Assembly (NCBI GenBank): GCA_013823565.1
Contig: PNMI01000002.1
Span: forward strand, 1 to 64,000
Source: Sphingobacteriaceae bacterium
GTDB taxonomy: Bacteria > Bacteroidota > Bacteroidia > B-17B0 > Aurantibacillaceae
Direction: 5' to 3'
Length of the DNA stretch: 64,000 nt
Part shown: positions 49,883 through 60,006 of the stretch, piece by piece
Layout of the letters: each line of letters starts with the position of its first letter
Numbering within the stretch: position 1 is the first letter of the stretch
The notes under the pieces: generated by a model
Told to the model about the DNA's origin: nothing
Seen by the model: the letters and a program-made list of their open reading frames with translations, nothing else
Database searches by the model: none
Translations under genes and position numbers: made by a program

Positions 49883-51451
49883 GTGCGACAAACAAAAATT
49901 ATGAGTGTATTAGCCATTATATTTATTGCCGTTGCATTAATTGCCGGCGTAGTTGCGGGTTTTGTAATTGCCAACTCCCGACTGAACCAAAGTAGCGTTC
50001 AGGCAAAAGAAAATCTTGTAAAAGAAGCTGAAGTAAAAGCTGAAAGTTTAAAACAAGAAAAGATTTTACAAGCCAAAGAAAAGTTCTTACAATTAAAAGC
50101 AGAACACGATAAATCAGTTAACGAACGTAACCAACATTTAGCTCAGTTAGAAAACAAAGCTAAACAACGCGAAAGTGAGTTAGCTAAAAAAGTAGAAGAA
50201 GCTACCAGAAAAGATAAAGAATTAGAGAGTCAAAAAACTCAACTAAGTTCTCAAGTTGAATTGTATAAAAAGAAAAGCGAAGAGATTGAAAAATCTCACC
50301 GCAAGCAAGTAGAGTTATTAGAAAAAGTATCGGGCTTAAGTGCTGATGAAGCAAAAGCTCAATTAATTGAAAGCGTGAAAGCAGAGGCTAAAACCGAAGC
50401 GATGGCTTTTATTAAAGATACCATGGATGAAGCAAAAATCAATGCGAATAAAGAAGCAAAGAAAATCATCATTCAATCTATTCAACGTTTAGCTACAGAG
50501 ACAGCTATTGAGAATTCAGTAACCGTTTTCCATATTGAAAGTGATGAAATTAAAGGACGTATTATTGGTCGTGAAGGACGTAATATCCGTGCTTTAGAAG
50601 CCGCTACAGGTGTAGAGGTTATTGTAGATGATACTCCAGATGCAATTACATTATCTTGCTTTGATTCAATCAGAAGAGAAATTTGTCGTTTATCATTACA
50701 TCAATTAGTAACAGATGGTCGTATTCACCCAGCTCGTATTGAAGAGATTGTGGAGAAAACCAAAAAGATGATTGATGAAGAGATTGTAGAAACTGGTAAA
50801 CGTACTTGCATCGACTTAGGTATTCATGGTTTACATCCTGAATTAATAAGGATGGTAGGACGTATGAAATACCGTTCTTCTTACGGACAAAACTTATTAC
50901 AACATAGCCGCGAGGTAGCAAACCTTTGTGCGATTATGGCTAGTGAAATGGGATTAAATCCTAAGATTGCAAAGCGTGCTGGTTTATTACATGATATTGG
51001 AAAAGTGCCTGATGAAGAACCAGAATTACCACATGCAATTTTGGGTATGAAGTTGGCAGAAAAATATAAAGAGAAACCAGAAGTATGTAATGCTATTGGA
51101 GCGCATCACGATGAAATTGAGATGACGACTTTATATTCTCCAATTGTTCAAGTGTGTGATGCTATTAGCGGCGCGCGCCCAGGTGCACGTCGTGAGGTTG
51201 CTGAGCAATACATGAAGCGTTTAAAAGATTTAGAAGCATTAGCATTAGGCTATGATGGTGTAGAAAAAACCTATGCGATTCAAGCAGGACGTGAAGTGCG
51301 TGTATTAGTATCGGCTGATAAAGTAGATGATAAACAATCGGAACAATTAGCATTTGATATTTCTCAAAAAATTCAAACGGAGATGACTTACCCTGGACAA
51401 GTAAAAGTTACGGTCATCAGAGAGGTACGAGCTACGGCTTATGCGAAATAG
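49883..51451 (+). CDS. rny: Ribonuclease Y
   Basis: N-terminal TM, coiled coil, [53 protein letters not shown]. Confidence 0.97.
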   Translation: MRQTKIMSVLAIIFIAVALIAGVVAGFVIANSRLNQSSVQAKENLVKEAEVKAESLKQEKILQAKEKFLQLKAEHDKSVNERNQHLAQLENKAKQRESELAKKVEEATRKDKELESQKTQLSSQVELYKKKSEEIEKSHRKQVELLEKVSGLSADEAKAQLIESVKAEAKTEAMAFIKDTMDEAKINANKEAKKIIIQSIQRLATETAIENSVTVFHIESDEIKGRIIGREGRNIRALEAATGVEVIVDDTPDAITLSCFDSIRREICRLSLHQLVTDGRIHPARIEEIVEKTKKMIDEEIVETGKRTCIDLGIHGLHPELIRMVGRMKYRSSYGQNLLQHSREVANLCAIMASEMGLNPKIAKRAGLLHDIGKVPDEEPELPHAILGMKLAEKYKEKPEVCNAIGAHHDEIEMTTLYSPIVQVCDAISGARPGARREVAEQYMKRLKDLEALALGYDGVEKTYAIQAGREVRVLVSADKVDDKQSEQLAFDISQKIQTEMTYPGQVKVTVIREVRATAYAK

Positions 51452-51458
51452 ATAATTG

Positions 51459-51487
51459 AAAGGCGGTTTTTAACCGCCTTTTTTTAT
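51459..51487 (+). terminator. Intrinsic terminator after rny
   Basis: aaaggcggtttttaaccgccttttttt: stem AGGCGGTT/AACCGCCT. Confidence 0.92.
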
Positions 51488-51602
51488 AATATTAATCACT
51501 TATCGGCGAAACACATGCAGTTATCATTTTATAATAGTCATTCAACAATCTTTATGAATTATCATTCATAATAGAATTAATTTTATGTAAATATTACAAA
51601 AA

Positions 51603-52973
51603 ATGAAAACACTACTTATTCTATTTACTTCTTTATTCATTACAGTAGAATTAAATGCTCAATGTTGGAAAGAAATTGCCACAGAAAATGCGTTTTCGGC
51701 CGCAATAAAAACAGACAGTACATTATGGACTTGGGGTATAAATACCTATGGCCAGCTAGGAAATGGGACTACAGCTAATAAAACTATTCCCACATTAGTG
51801 GATAATAATAAAAACTGGGGAAGTATAGCATTGGGGAACGAATTTATGTTAGGAATAAAAACGGATGGTACATTATGGGCATGGGGGAGAAATGATCATG
51901 GGAATTTAGGCTTAGGGACTTATACTTCAACAAGTATACCTATACAAGTGGGGACAGATACGAATTGGAAAAAAATATCAGTTGGGTATTATCATTGTTT
52001 AGCATTAAAAACAGATGGAACACTTTGGGCATGGGGCTTAGGCTGGTCAGGACAGCTTGGAAATGGCACTTTTAATTCAACTGTTGATCAACCATTACAA
52101 ATTGGCAATGAAACTGACTGGAAAGATATTTCAGCAGGGAGATATCATTCTATGGCACTTAAAATGGATAATACACTATGGACATGGGGAGAAAATGGTA
52201 ATAGGCAACTTGGAGATGGAACCGCTGTATGGAAAAACATTCCAACTAAAATAGGAAATGATAATGATTGGCAAACAATAAATGCTGGATACGACCACTC
52301 ATTAGCATTAAAATTAGATAAAACATTATGGGCATGGGGAGATAACAGTAGTGGGAAATTAGGAAATTCTGCTCCATTATTTGAAATAATACCAACTCAG
52401 ATTGGAGCAGATAATGATTGGTTAACTATAAGTGGAGGTAATTCTTGTACAATGGCAACAAAAGAAGATTCGACTTTGTGGGGCTGGGGAGGTAACGGAT
52501 ATGGGGAATTAGGAAATGGTATGTCTGTAAACACCTATATGCCGACACAAATTGGAGTTGAAAAAAATTGGATGAAAATTTCACCTGGATACTACACTAC
52601 ACTTTCAATAAAATTCGACAATTCATTATGGGCAAGCGGTCTAAATAACTATGGTCAAATAGGTGATGGCACTACAATTGATAGAGATATTCTAACTTAT
52701 ATTAATTGTGATGTTGTTGGAATAAATGAACTAATAAATCATGATAACATTTTTTCTATTTTCCCTAACCCTTCTAATCAAATACTGAACTACACAAATA
52801 CAACAAATCAAAACATTGATAGAATAACGATAATAGACATAACTGGTAAAGTCCTTTTAGAACAAAAAAATATTAATTCCCAAATTGATATTTATTTTTT
52901 AGAATCAGGGATTTATCTTTTAAAAATACTATCTGAAGGGAAGGAGTATTCGATTAAGTTCATTAGAGGTTAA
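51603..52973 (+). CDS. Secreted RCC1-repeat protein with T9SS type-A sorting domain
   Basis: Seven ~48-52 aa units of DxTLWxWGxNxxGQLGNGT...P.qiG.d.dWk.is.G; C-terminus FSIFPNPSNQILNYTNTT...ITIIDITGKVLLEQKNINSQIDIYFLESGIYLLKILSEGKEYSIKFIRG. Confidence 0.95.
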   Translation: MKTLLILFTSLFITVELNAQCWKEIATENAFSAAIKTDSTLWTWGINTYGQLGNGTTANKTIPTLVDNNKNWGSIALGNEFMLGIKTDGTLWAWGRNDHGNLGLGTYTSTSIPIQVGTDTNWKKISVGYYHCLALKTDGTLWAWGLGWSGQLGNGTFNSTVDQPLQIGNETDWKDISAGRYHSMALKMDNTLWTWGENGNRQLGDGTAVWKNIPTKIGNDNDWQTINAGYDHSLALKLDKTLWAWGDNSSGKLGNSAPLFEIIPTQIGADNDWLTISGGNSCTMATKEDSTLWGWGGNGYGELGNGMSVNTYMPTQIGVEKNWMKISPGYYTTLSIKFDNSLWASGLNNYGQIGDGTTIDRDILTYINCDVVGINELINHDNIFSIFPNPSNQILNYTNTTNQNIDRITIIDITGKVLLEQKNINSQIDIYFLESGIYLLKILSEGKEYSIKFIRG

Positions 52974-53036
52974 TAAATGGAACTTTCTATTTAAAAGATT
53001 AAAGAATAAATATTCTTCTTTTTTGTACATTTAATC

Positions 53037-53870
53037 ATGAACAAAAAACTCATTAAATTTTTTAAAATTATCGGCATCATAATTTTGGTGTTGTATGCTG
53101 GTGTTTGTGCTTTATTGTATTTTAATCAAGATGATTTATTATTTCATCCTCAACCCAATACACCCAAAGAAATTGCTGAGATATTAAACAAGTATCCAGA
53201 GTTTGATACACTATCATTTGTAATGAAAGATGGTAATAGAACTTGTGGTTATATTTCTAAAGACACCATCAAAGAAAAATTGCCATTAGTATTATACTTT
53301 GGCGGTAATGCGGAAGAAGTATCTCATTTAGCAGATTACAAACAATACTTCCCAAATACTATCATGGTGTTAATGAACTACAGAAGCTTTGGATTAAGTC
53401 AAGGAAAAATATCAGAACAAACGATGTTTAGTGATGCCTTAGAAGTGTATGATAAACTAATTACCAATCCTGAAGTAGATTCAAAAAATGTAATTGTATT
53501 AGGAAGAAGCATTGGAACTGGTGTAGCCACTTATGTCTCATCACAACGTAAAGTCAATGCCACTGTTTTGATTACTCCTTATGAAAGCATTATTGATGTA
53601 GCTCAAGAAAAATATCCTTTTGTACCAATTGGTTTATTTATAAAACATCCATTTAAATCAAAAGAATATGCGACAAGCATATCATCCCCCGTACTTGCAC
53701 TCGTTGCTAAAAAAGATGAAGTGATTCCTCCACATCATGCTCACAATTTAGTGAAATCTTGGAAAGGCAATACAGAAGTTTTTGAAGTAAACGAAGACCA
53801 CAGCACCATTATGAAAAATGAAGAGGTGTGGAAAAGGATTGAGGGTTTTGTGAAGGAGAATATTAAATAG
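53037..53870 (+). CDS. Membrane-anchored alpha/beta hydrolase
   Basis: N-terminal TM; LVLYFGGNAEEVSHLADY; MNYRSFGLSQGKISEQTMFSDALEVYD; VIVLGRSIGTGVATYVS; KKDEVIPPHHAHNL. Confidence 0.93.
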   Translation: MNKKLIKFFKIIGIIILVLYAGVCALLYFNQDDLLFHPQPNTPKEIAEILNKYPEFDTLSFVMKDGNRTCGYISKDTIKEKLPLVLYFGGNAEEVSHLADYKQYFPNTIMVLMNYRSFGLSQGKISEQTMFSDALEVYDKLITNPEVDSKNVIVLGRSIGTGVATYVSSQRKVNATVLITPYESIIDVAQEKYPFVPIGLFIKHPFKSKEYATSISSPVLALVAKKDEVIPPHHAHNLVKSWKGNTEVFEVNEDHSTIMKNEEVWKRIEGFVKENIK

Positions 53871-53958
53871 ACTTCGACTCCGCTCAGTCAACGAAATACG
53901 GTCACCCTGAACTCGATTCAGGGTCTCATGAGATGCTGAAACAAGTTCAGCATGACAA
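53871..53958. repeat. Two tandem palindromes (ACCCTGAA..TTCAGGGT and ATGCTGAAACAAGTTCAGCAT), dispersed intergenic REP-type element
   Basis: gtcaccctgaactcgattcagggtctcatgagatgctgaaacaagttcagcatgac. Confidence 0.8.
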
Positions 53959-53959
53959 C

Positions 53960-53997
53960 TTACTTCCTTCTACTTTTTAAATAGGTCATTAAAACAG
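53960..53997 (-). pseudogene. Duplicated C-terminal tail of the adjacent DedA gene
   Basis: 28 bp exact match (53970-53997 = 54188-54215); minus strand reads VLMTYLKSRRK* versus VLMTYLKSRKK* in the intact gene. Confidence 0.85.
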
Positions 53998-54012
53998 ATA
54001 AAACTATATTTC

Positions 54013-54168
54013 GTCCCTAACGGGACTAGATTATTTCTACATACTATATTTTACCGATGTATTGTCCCTACGGGACAATAATTCTAATAATATTTTAAAT
54101 ATATGTCCCGTTAGGGACAAAATAGTTGTAGCTATTATAAAATATAAAAATTGAAGTCCCGTAGGGAC
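54013..54168. repeat. Four GTCCCTA(A)CGGGAC palindromes in mirror arrangement (REP/REPIN-like element)
   Basis: 54013-54026 GTCCCTAACGGGAC; 54064-54076 GTCCCTACGGGAC; 54105-54118 GTCCCGTTAGGGAC; 54156-54168 GTCCCGTAGGGAC. Confidence 0.9.
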
Positions 54169-54177
54169 GATATAGAA

Positions 54178-54798
54178 TTATTTCTTCCTACTTTTTAAAT
54201 AGGTCATTAAAACAGGAATGGTGGTGGTGACAATTAATCCAATCACAATATAACCTATATAGTTTTCGATAGCGGGAAATTGTTTACCTAAAAAATAAGC
54301 AATGCTGGCAATGCTTCCAATCCAAGCAATGGCACCAATCACATTATACATCATAAAGATTTTAAAGTCAACTTTAATCACTCCTGCTAATATTGGTGCA
54401 AAGGTTCGGATGATTGGTAAGAAGCGTCCTAATATTAAAGTCTTGCCGCCATGCTTATCATAAAAGTCTTTAGTCGCTAATAAATGTTTTTTTCTAAATA
54501 AGAAACTATCTTCTCTAGTGTATAATTTCTCTCCTGTTTTTTTTCCAAACCAATATCCAAATACATTTCCTAAAATAGCTGCTAACATTAATAAAGGAAG
54601 CAAAACTAAAAATGGCGTGTCTAACAATTGTGGTTTAGTAGCACACAATAATCCCGAAATAAAAATTAAAGAATCTCCTGGTAAGAAAAAACCAACGAAT
54701 AAGCCAGTCTCTGCAAATACCACAAATAATAATAACCACAAGCCACCATAATGGATAATGCTTTGTGGGTCGGTTAATTGTTTGAGGAAATCGAGCAT
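54178..54798 (-). CDS. DedA family membrane protein
   Basis: FAETGLFVGFFLPGDSLIFISGLL; KHGGKTLILGRFLPIIRTFAPILAGVIKVDFKIFMMYNVIGAIAWI. ORF extends to 54822; internal ATG preferred. Confidence 0.94.
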   Translation of the reverse strand: MLDFLKQLTDPQSIIHYGGLWLLLFVVFAETGLFVGFFLPGDSLIFISGLLCATKPQLLDTPFLVLLPLLMLAAILGNVFGYWFGKKTGEKLYTREDSFLFRKKHLLATKDFYDKHGGKTLILGRFLPIIRTFAPILAGVIKVDFKIFMMYNVIGAIAWIGSIASIAYFLGKQFPAIENYIGYIVIGLIVTTTIPVLMTYLKSRKK

Positions 54799-54832
54799 AG
54801 ACAAAGGTAATAGAAATAACAACGAAATGAAA

Positions 54833-54929
54833 CTGTCAGTTCGAGCGTAGTCGAGAACTCGATACTGATTTAGAACACTTCTCGACTACGCTCGAAGTGA
54901 CATACTCAAGAAGGCAGCTTGAAGTGACA
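54833..54929. repeat. Intergenic inverted repeat, same family as 37026-37098, with an extra trailing arm
   Basis: ctgtcagttcgagcgtagtcgagaac...cttctcgactacgctcgaagtgacatactcaagaaggcagcttgaagtgaca. Confidence 0.85.
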
Positions 54930-54933
54930 ATAC

Positions 54934-56742
54934 CTAAGCAATATCAAAGGACATTTTCTTCTTTTCGATACTAGCTTTAATATCCGTTAATTGTCCTTTA
55001 GGAATAGAGTTTATTAAGTTTTTAGTGTATTGAGATTGTGGGTTCAAATAAATTTCATCAGCATCACCCATTTCTTCAATCTTCCCTTTATTCATCACCA
55101 CCATTCTATCACTCATAAATTTAACCACAGATAAATCGTGAGAAATAAAAATATAGGTAAACTTAAATTCACGTTTTAAGTCGTTTAATAAATTTAATAC
55201 TTGAGCTTGTACAGAAACATCTAATGCACTTACACTCTCATCACAAATAATAAATTTTGGATTCAAGGCTAAAGCACGAGCAATGCACACACGTTGACGC
55301 TGCCCACCACTAAACTCATGCGGATAACGCCCAAATTGTTTTTCGGTTAATCCAACTTTGTTCAATAATTCGTAAACTTTTTCTCTACGTTGATTATTAT
55401 TTGACAAAATATTATGCACTTGCATTGGCTCCATCAAAGCTTCGCCAATAGTAATACGAGGGTTTAAAGAAGAGTATGGGTCTTGAAAGATAATTTGCAT
55501 ATCTTTTCTCAACTGCCTCATATCATCAGGCTTTAAACGCAATAAATCATTTCTTTGAAAAAATATTTTCCCTTCTGTAGGTTCGTTTAATCTTAAGATA
55601 GTACGTCCCAAGGTTGTTTTTCCACAACCACTCTCCCCTACTAAACCAAGAGTTTCTCCTTCATACACATCTAAGGTCACATCATCCACTGCTTTCACGT
55701 AATCAATGGTTTTACCAAAAAACGTTTTATTTTTAGAGAAATAGGTTTTAATATTTTGAATTTCTAAAATCTTAGAACGAGAATATAATTCTTTATGCTC
55801 CGCTTCTCTTTGCTCTTTGGTAATGATTACACTATTGATAGCTTCACTCACCGTAGTGGGAATTTCCAACATATTTCCTTCTGCATCTGTACTCATAAAA
55901 TCAGCAGATACTGGTAAACGCATCAAACGTTTATCTAAAGGAGGACGACAAGCTAATAAACTCTTTGTATATGGATGTTGTGGATTGCTGAAAATTTCTA
56001 AAACAGGTCCTTGCTCTACCACTTTACCTTTGTACATCACCATTACTTTATCTGCCAACTCAGCAATAACACCTAAATCATGCGTAATAAACATAATTCC
56101 CATGTCGTGCTCACGTTGTAGCTGAAGCATTAAATCTAATATGGTTTTTTGAACCGTAACATCTAAGGCAGTCGTTGGCTCATCAGCAATTAATACACGA
56201 GGATTACAACTCATGGCCATCGCAATCATAACACGTTGCTTTTGTCCACCCGAAATTTGATGAGGATATACACTAAAAATACGCTCAGGATCTGGTAATT
56301 GAACTTGTTCAAATAACTTAAGCGTTTTCTTTTTAGCTTCTTTTTTAGATACTTTTTGGTGTAATAAGATTGCTTCCATTACCTGATTACCACAAGTGTA
56401 AACAGGATTTAAGCTCGTCATGGGTTCCTGAAAAATCATCGCAATTTCGTTTCCACGAAACGAACGCATTTCTTCGGCAGGTAAATTACGAAGATTAACA
56501 ACGCCCTTGTCTTTTGAATGATATAACATCTCTCCTCCAAACACACGTCCTGGAGGATTTGGTATCAACTGCATAATAGATAAAGAGGTAACCGATTTAC
56601 CAGAACCACTTTCTCCAACAATACCGATGGTTTCTCCTTTATGAAGTGTAAACGATACATCGTTCACTGCTTTCACAAATTCACCATCTGATTTAAACTC
56701 AGTAACTAAGTTTTTAACTTCTAGTAATACCTCTTTTTGCAT
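54934..56742 (-). CDS. ABC transporter ATP-binding protein, two fused NBDs (oligopeptide/dipeptide type)
   Basis: [111 protein letters not shown]. Confidence 0.96.
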   Translation of the reverse strand: MQKEVLLEVKNLVTEFKSDGEFVKAVNDVSFTLHKGETIGIVGESGSGKSVTSLSIMQLIPNPPGRVFGGEMLYHSKDKGVVNLRNLPAEEMRSFRGNEIAMIFQEPMTSLNPVYTCGNQVMEAILLHQKVSKKEAKKKTLKLFEQVQLPDPERIFSVYPHQISGGQKQRVMIAMAMSCNPRVLIADEPTTALDVTVQKTILDLMLQLQREHDMGIMFITHDLGVIAELADKVMVMYKGKVVEQGPVLEIFSNPQHPYTKSLLACRPPLDKRLMRLPVSADFMSTDAEGNMLEIPTTVSEAINSVIITKEQREAEHKELYSRSKILEIQNIKTYFSKNKTFFGKTIDYVKAVDDVTLDVYEGETLGLVGESGCGKTTLGRTILRLNEPTEGKIFFQRNDLLRLKPDDMRQLRKDMQIIFQDPYSSLNPRITIGEALMEPMQVHNILSNNNQRREKVYELLNKVGLTEKQFGRYPHEFSGGQRQRVCIARALALNPKFIICDESVSALDVSVQAQVLNLLNDLKREFKFTYIFISHDLSVVKFMSDRMVVMNKGKIEEMGDADEIYLNPQSQYTKNLINSIPKGQLTDIKASIEKKKMSFDIA

Positions 56743-56827
56743 AATATATCACTACGAATATAGGAAATTTGAATGAAAACCAAAGATTTTGGTTGGCTAA
56801 AATAAGCCGTTTATCGACAATAATTGG

Positions 56828-57655
56828 TTAAAAATGGCCGTTTGGGATTCCACAGTCATCTATCTGTTTATTATACAGATTATAATCGTAGAATTCCTTT
56901 CTGGCATCTTTTGAAAAAGTACCGTTTTTAAAAAAATATAAAATCTCGGGGCCAATTGTTTTAAATTGATAATACATCTCATCGTGATTGATACAATCGT
57001 AAAAATAATCATCATAATTTTGATGAAGTGAATCTAAATTAAAAGTAATCGCTCCTGATTTTAAGGCCGATTTTTTATGTTTCAAAAAAAGTTTAGTGGG
57101 TTTATTTTCCACTATTACTCCCAAATGTTTTGAATCGTTTTGAATAGAAGGATAAGGCGTTTTTGCAAACTCTTTTAAAATATTTCCAAGAGCTAACTTA
57201 AATATAAACGGATTATCTTCTACTAAAGCAAAAGGCACTCTTTCTTGCATGGGGCTTCTATCATAAACAATAGAAGCAATATTATTTTGTGGATGTTGTT
57301 GCAACCAAAGATTTAAAACCCAAGTACCAGCAATATAACTAAACACATGTAATTTTTTATACTCAGACAAATGATGTTCATTGATAAAATCATTAACCGT
57401 ATTAACACATTGCTGTAATGAATCTCTTCCTAAAAAATGAGGGATATAGACATCATATCCTTTATGAGAAAAGTAATCTCTAATGTCTTTAACACCATGC
57501 TTTTTAGAATTAAAGCCTGGCAAAATCAAAATAGCTTCTTTGTTTGATAATGGAATAGTTGTATCGTCAATTACTACAATGTCTTTGCGATGCGCTAAAC
57601 ATACCGTAGTATTTAAACACCATACAATTAAAACAATGATTGCTTTAAAATTCAT
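56828..57655 (-). CDS. Secreted alpha/beta-hydrolase-like protein, function unknown
   Basis: Signal peptide; EAILILPGFNSKKHGVKDIRDYFSHKGYDVYIPHFLGRDSL; KLHVFSYIAGTWVLNLWLQQHP elbow-like region. Confidence 0.65.
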   Translation of the reverse strand: MNFKAIIVLIVWCLNTTVCLAHRKDIVVIDDTTIPLSNKEAILILPGFNSKKHGVKDIRDYFSHKGYDVYIPHFLGRDSLQQCVNTVNDFINEHHLSEYKKLHVFSYIAGTWVLNLWLQQHPQNNIASIVYDRSPMQERVPFALVEDNPFIFKLALGNILKEFAKTPYPSIQNDSKHLGVIVENKPTKLFLKHKKSALKSGAITFNLDSLHQNYDDYFYDCINHDEMYYQFKTIGPEILYFFKNGTFSKDARKEFYDYNLYNKQIDDCGIPNGHF

Positions 57656-58998
57656 TAGCCTTTATAAAACAACCACTTTCCTAGTTCTTTCCAAGTTGTT
57701 TTTTTACCATACATTAAAATTCCTGTACGGTAAATTTTTCCTGCCATCCAAGTAAAGAACAAGAATCCTACTACTAACATAAACATAGATAAGGCTAATT
57801 CCCAAACAGGTACATCAAAAGGTAAACGCACCATCATCACAATTGGAGAAGTTAAAGGAAAGATAGAAAAGAATTGGGCCATTGAACTATTTGGGTTTGA
57901 CATAATCGCTTGTGCAATCACAAAACTTAATATTAATGGAATAGTGACGGGCAAAATAAATTGCTGTGTATCAGCCTCACTATCTACTGCCGAACCAACT
58001 GCGGCAAATAAAGCGGCATATAATAAGTACCCAAATAAAAAGTAAAAAGCAAAACAAGTAATTAATACTGGCAAGTTTAAACCATCTGCAAAATTAAACA
58101 TATCAATCACCTCGTTTGGTGTACCCACTTTTTCCATTTTATGCGATTGAGAAAGGATATCGTTTTTCATCACCTTTTCAATCTGTGCATTTTGAGTGAG
58201 CGTATCTTGAATTTGATTTTTAAATACTGTGCTAGTTATTCCTACATAAATTACAGTAGTTAAAACAATCCATAATATAAATTGAGTTAAACCAACTAAA
58301 GCCACGCCAATAATTTTACCAAGCATTAACTGAAATGGTTTTACAGAAGACACTATGACCTCTACAATACGATTGGTTTTCTCTTCAATAACTCCTCGCA
58401 TGACTTGAGAACCGTACAAGAAAATCATAAAATAAATAGCTATCCCAAAAAACATACCTACACCCATATTTAATTCGGTATTTGTTTTTTCATCAGCGCC
58501 ATCTTCTTTCACCTTTAAAGTAATAATCTCTACAGGTCTTCTGGCTTTATCAATTTTGGTTATATCAATACTATCACCTTGTAAGCGATAATCAAACAAA
58601 ATATTTTCCATTGTATTGGTAATATATTGTTCAACAGCAATGCCCGGTTGTGTTTTATAATACAAAAACGGTGTTGCTTTATGTGCGTTGATTGTTTCGA
58701 TATCAATTTCCATTACTAAGTCAAAAGGACCATCTTTTAATTTAGCTTTAGCCGATTCGATAGTTCCTGTTCCATAAGTAAATTTTACTTCTTTCGTGTT
58801 AGGAATTTTATCGATAAACAAACCGCTATGATCTAATACAAAAATTTGGTGTTCTGTTTTATCGCGCATAGCCAACCAAACAGGAACAATCATAACGCCA
58901 GCCATTAGCAATGGCCCCAAAATAGTCATAATTAAAAACGATTTTTTCTTAACTCTCGAAAAATATTCGCGTTGGATAATTAATAATAATTTATTCAT
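57655..58998 (-). CDS. ABC transporter permease (ABC-2/NatB type)
   Basis: IIQREYFSRVKKKSFLIMTILGPLLMAGVM; GSQVMRGVIEEKTNRIVEVIVSSVKPFQLMLGKIIGVALVGLTQFILW. Confidence 0.95.
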   Translation of the reverse strand: MNKLLLIIQREYFSRVKKKSFLIMTILGPLLMAGVMIVPVWLAMRDKTEHQIFVLDHSGLFIDKIPNTKEVKFTYGTGTIESAKAKLKDGPFDLVMEIDIETINAHKATPFLYYKTQPGIAVEQYITNTMENILFDYRLQGDSIDITKIDKARRPVEIITLKVKEDGADEKTNTELNMGVGMFFGIAIYFMIFLYGSQVMRGVIEEKTNRIVEVIVSSVKPFQLMLGKIIGVALVGLTQFILWIVLTTVIYVGITSTVFKNQIQDTLTQNAQIEKVMKNDILSQSHKMEKVGTPNEVIDMFNFADGLNLPVLITCFAFYFLFGYLLYAALFAAVGSAVDSEADTQQFILPVTIPLILSFVIAQAIMSNPNSSMAQFFSIFPLTSPIVMMVRLPFDVPVWELALSMFMLVVGFLFFTWMAGKIYRTGILMYGKKTTWKELGKWLFYKG

Positions 58999-59030
58999 TG
59001 TATATAAAATGGGTGATTGAATTAAAAACT

Positions 59031-59981
59031 TTATTCGGTAAAAGTACTTTGAGTATTTAATGTTGTTTTATTTTCTACAACAGAAATAAAGATATCATTC
59101 ATAGAAGGAACAACCTCTTGAAACGATAAAATTTCGGCCGTACTTAAAACCGCTTGTAATAAATCATTTGGTTTATTTTGATGCAGTAATTTTACAGTAA
59201 CTGAATGCACTTCCCCATCAGATTTTTTATCTAGCAACTCTGCCCCAGCCCATAATGCATTGGTGAAACCCATCAAATTTCCCTTAAACGTAATATGATA
59301 GGTATTACTCTTGTATTGTTTACGAATGTCTTTCACTGAACCATCCAATAATTTTTCGGCTTTATTAATCAAAGCAATATTATCGCACAACTCCTCAACA
59401 CTTCCCATATTGTGTGTAGAGAAAATAATAGTTGCTCCTTTATCTCTTAATTCTAAAATTTCATTTTTAATCAATTGCGCATTGATAGGGTCAAAACCAC
59501 TAAATGGCTCGTCTAAGATTAATAATTTAGGCTCATGCAACACAGTGACAATAAATTGAACTTTTTGTTGCATCCCTTTACTTAATTCTTCTACTTTTTT
59601 ATCCCACCAATTTTCAATTTCAAATTTTTTGAACCATTGTAATAATTTAGCTTTCGCATCGGCTTTTTTTAATCCTTTTAATTGGGCCAAATACATTACT
59701 TGCTCTCCAACCGACATCTTTTTGTAAAGACCTCTTTCTTCTGGCAAATAACCAATAAAATCGACATGTTTAGGTGCTAAATGTTCACCATTAAACAACA
59801 CCTCTCCTTTATCAGGACCAGTAATTTGATTGATAATACGAATAAGAGAGGTTTTGCCTGCGCCGTTTGGTCCTAATAAACCAAATATTTTTTGAGGCTC
59901 AACCACTAAACTCACATCTTTTAATGCAACGTGATTAGCGTAGTTTTTATGAATGTTTTTTACTTCTAAAATAGGATTCAT
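59031..59981 (-). CDS. ABC transporter ATP-binding protein (NatA-like)
   Basis: IFGLLGPNGAGKTSLIRIINQI; ELSKGMQQKVQFIVTVLHEPKLLILDEPFSGFDP. Confidence 0.95.
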   Translation of the reverse strand: MNPILEVKNIHKNYANHVALKDVSLVVEPQKIFGLLGPNGAGKTSLIRIINQITGPDKGEVLFNGEHLAPKHVDFIGYLPEERGLYKKMSVGEQVMYLAQLKGLKKADAKAKLLQWFKKFEIENWWDKKVEELSKGMQQKVQFIVTVLHEPKLLILDEPFSGFDPINAQLIKNEILELRDKGATIIFSTHNMGSVEELCDNIALINKAEKLLDGSVKDIRKQYKSNTYHITFKGNLMGFTNALWAGAELLDKKSDGEVHSVTVKLLHQNKPNDLLQAVLSTAEILSFQEVVPSMNDIFISVVENKTTLNTQSTFTE

Positions 59982-60006
59982 TGATTGAAAATAAATTAAA
60001 AATAGT

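Noticed and set aside
54013-54168. Possible CRISPR array
   Set aside because: Repeats are 13-14 bp palindromes in alternating orientation with 28-37 nt gaps; no cas genes; only four units. REP-like element is a better fit.
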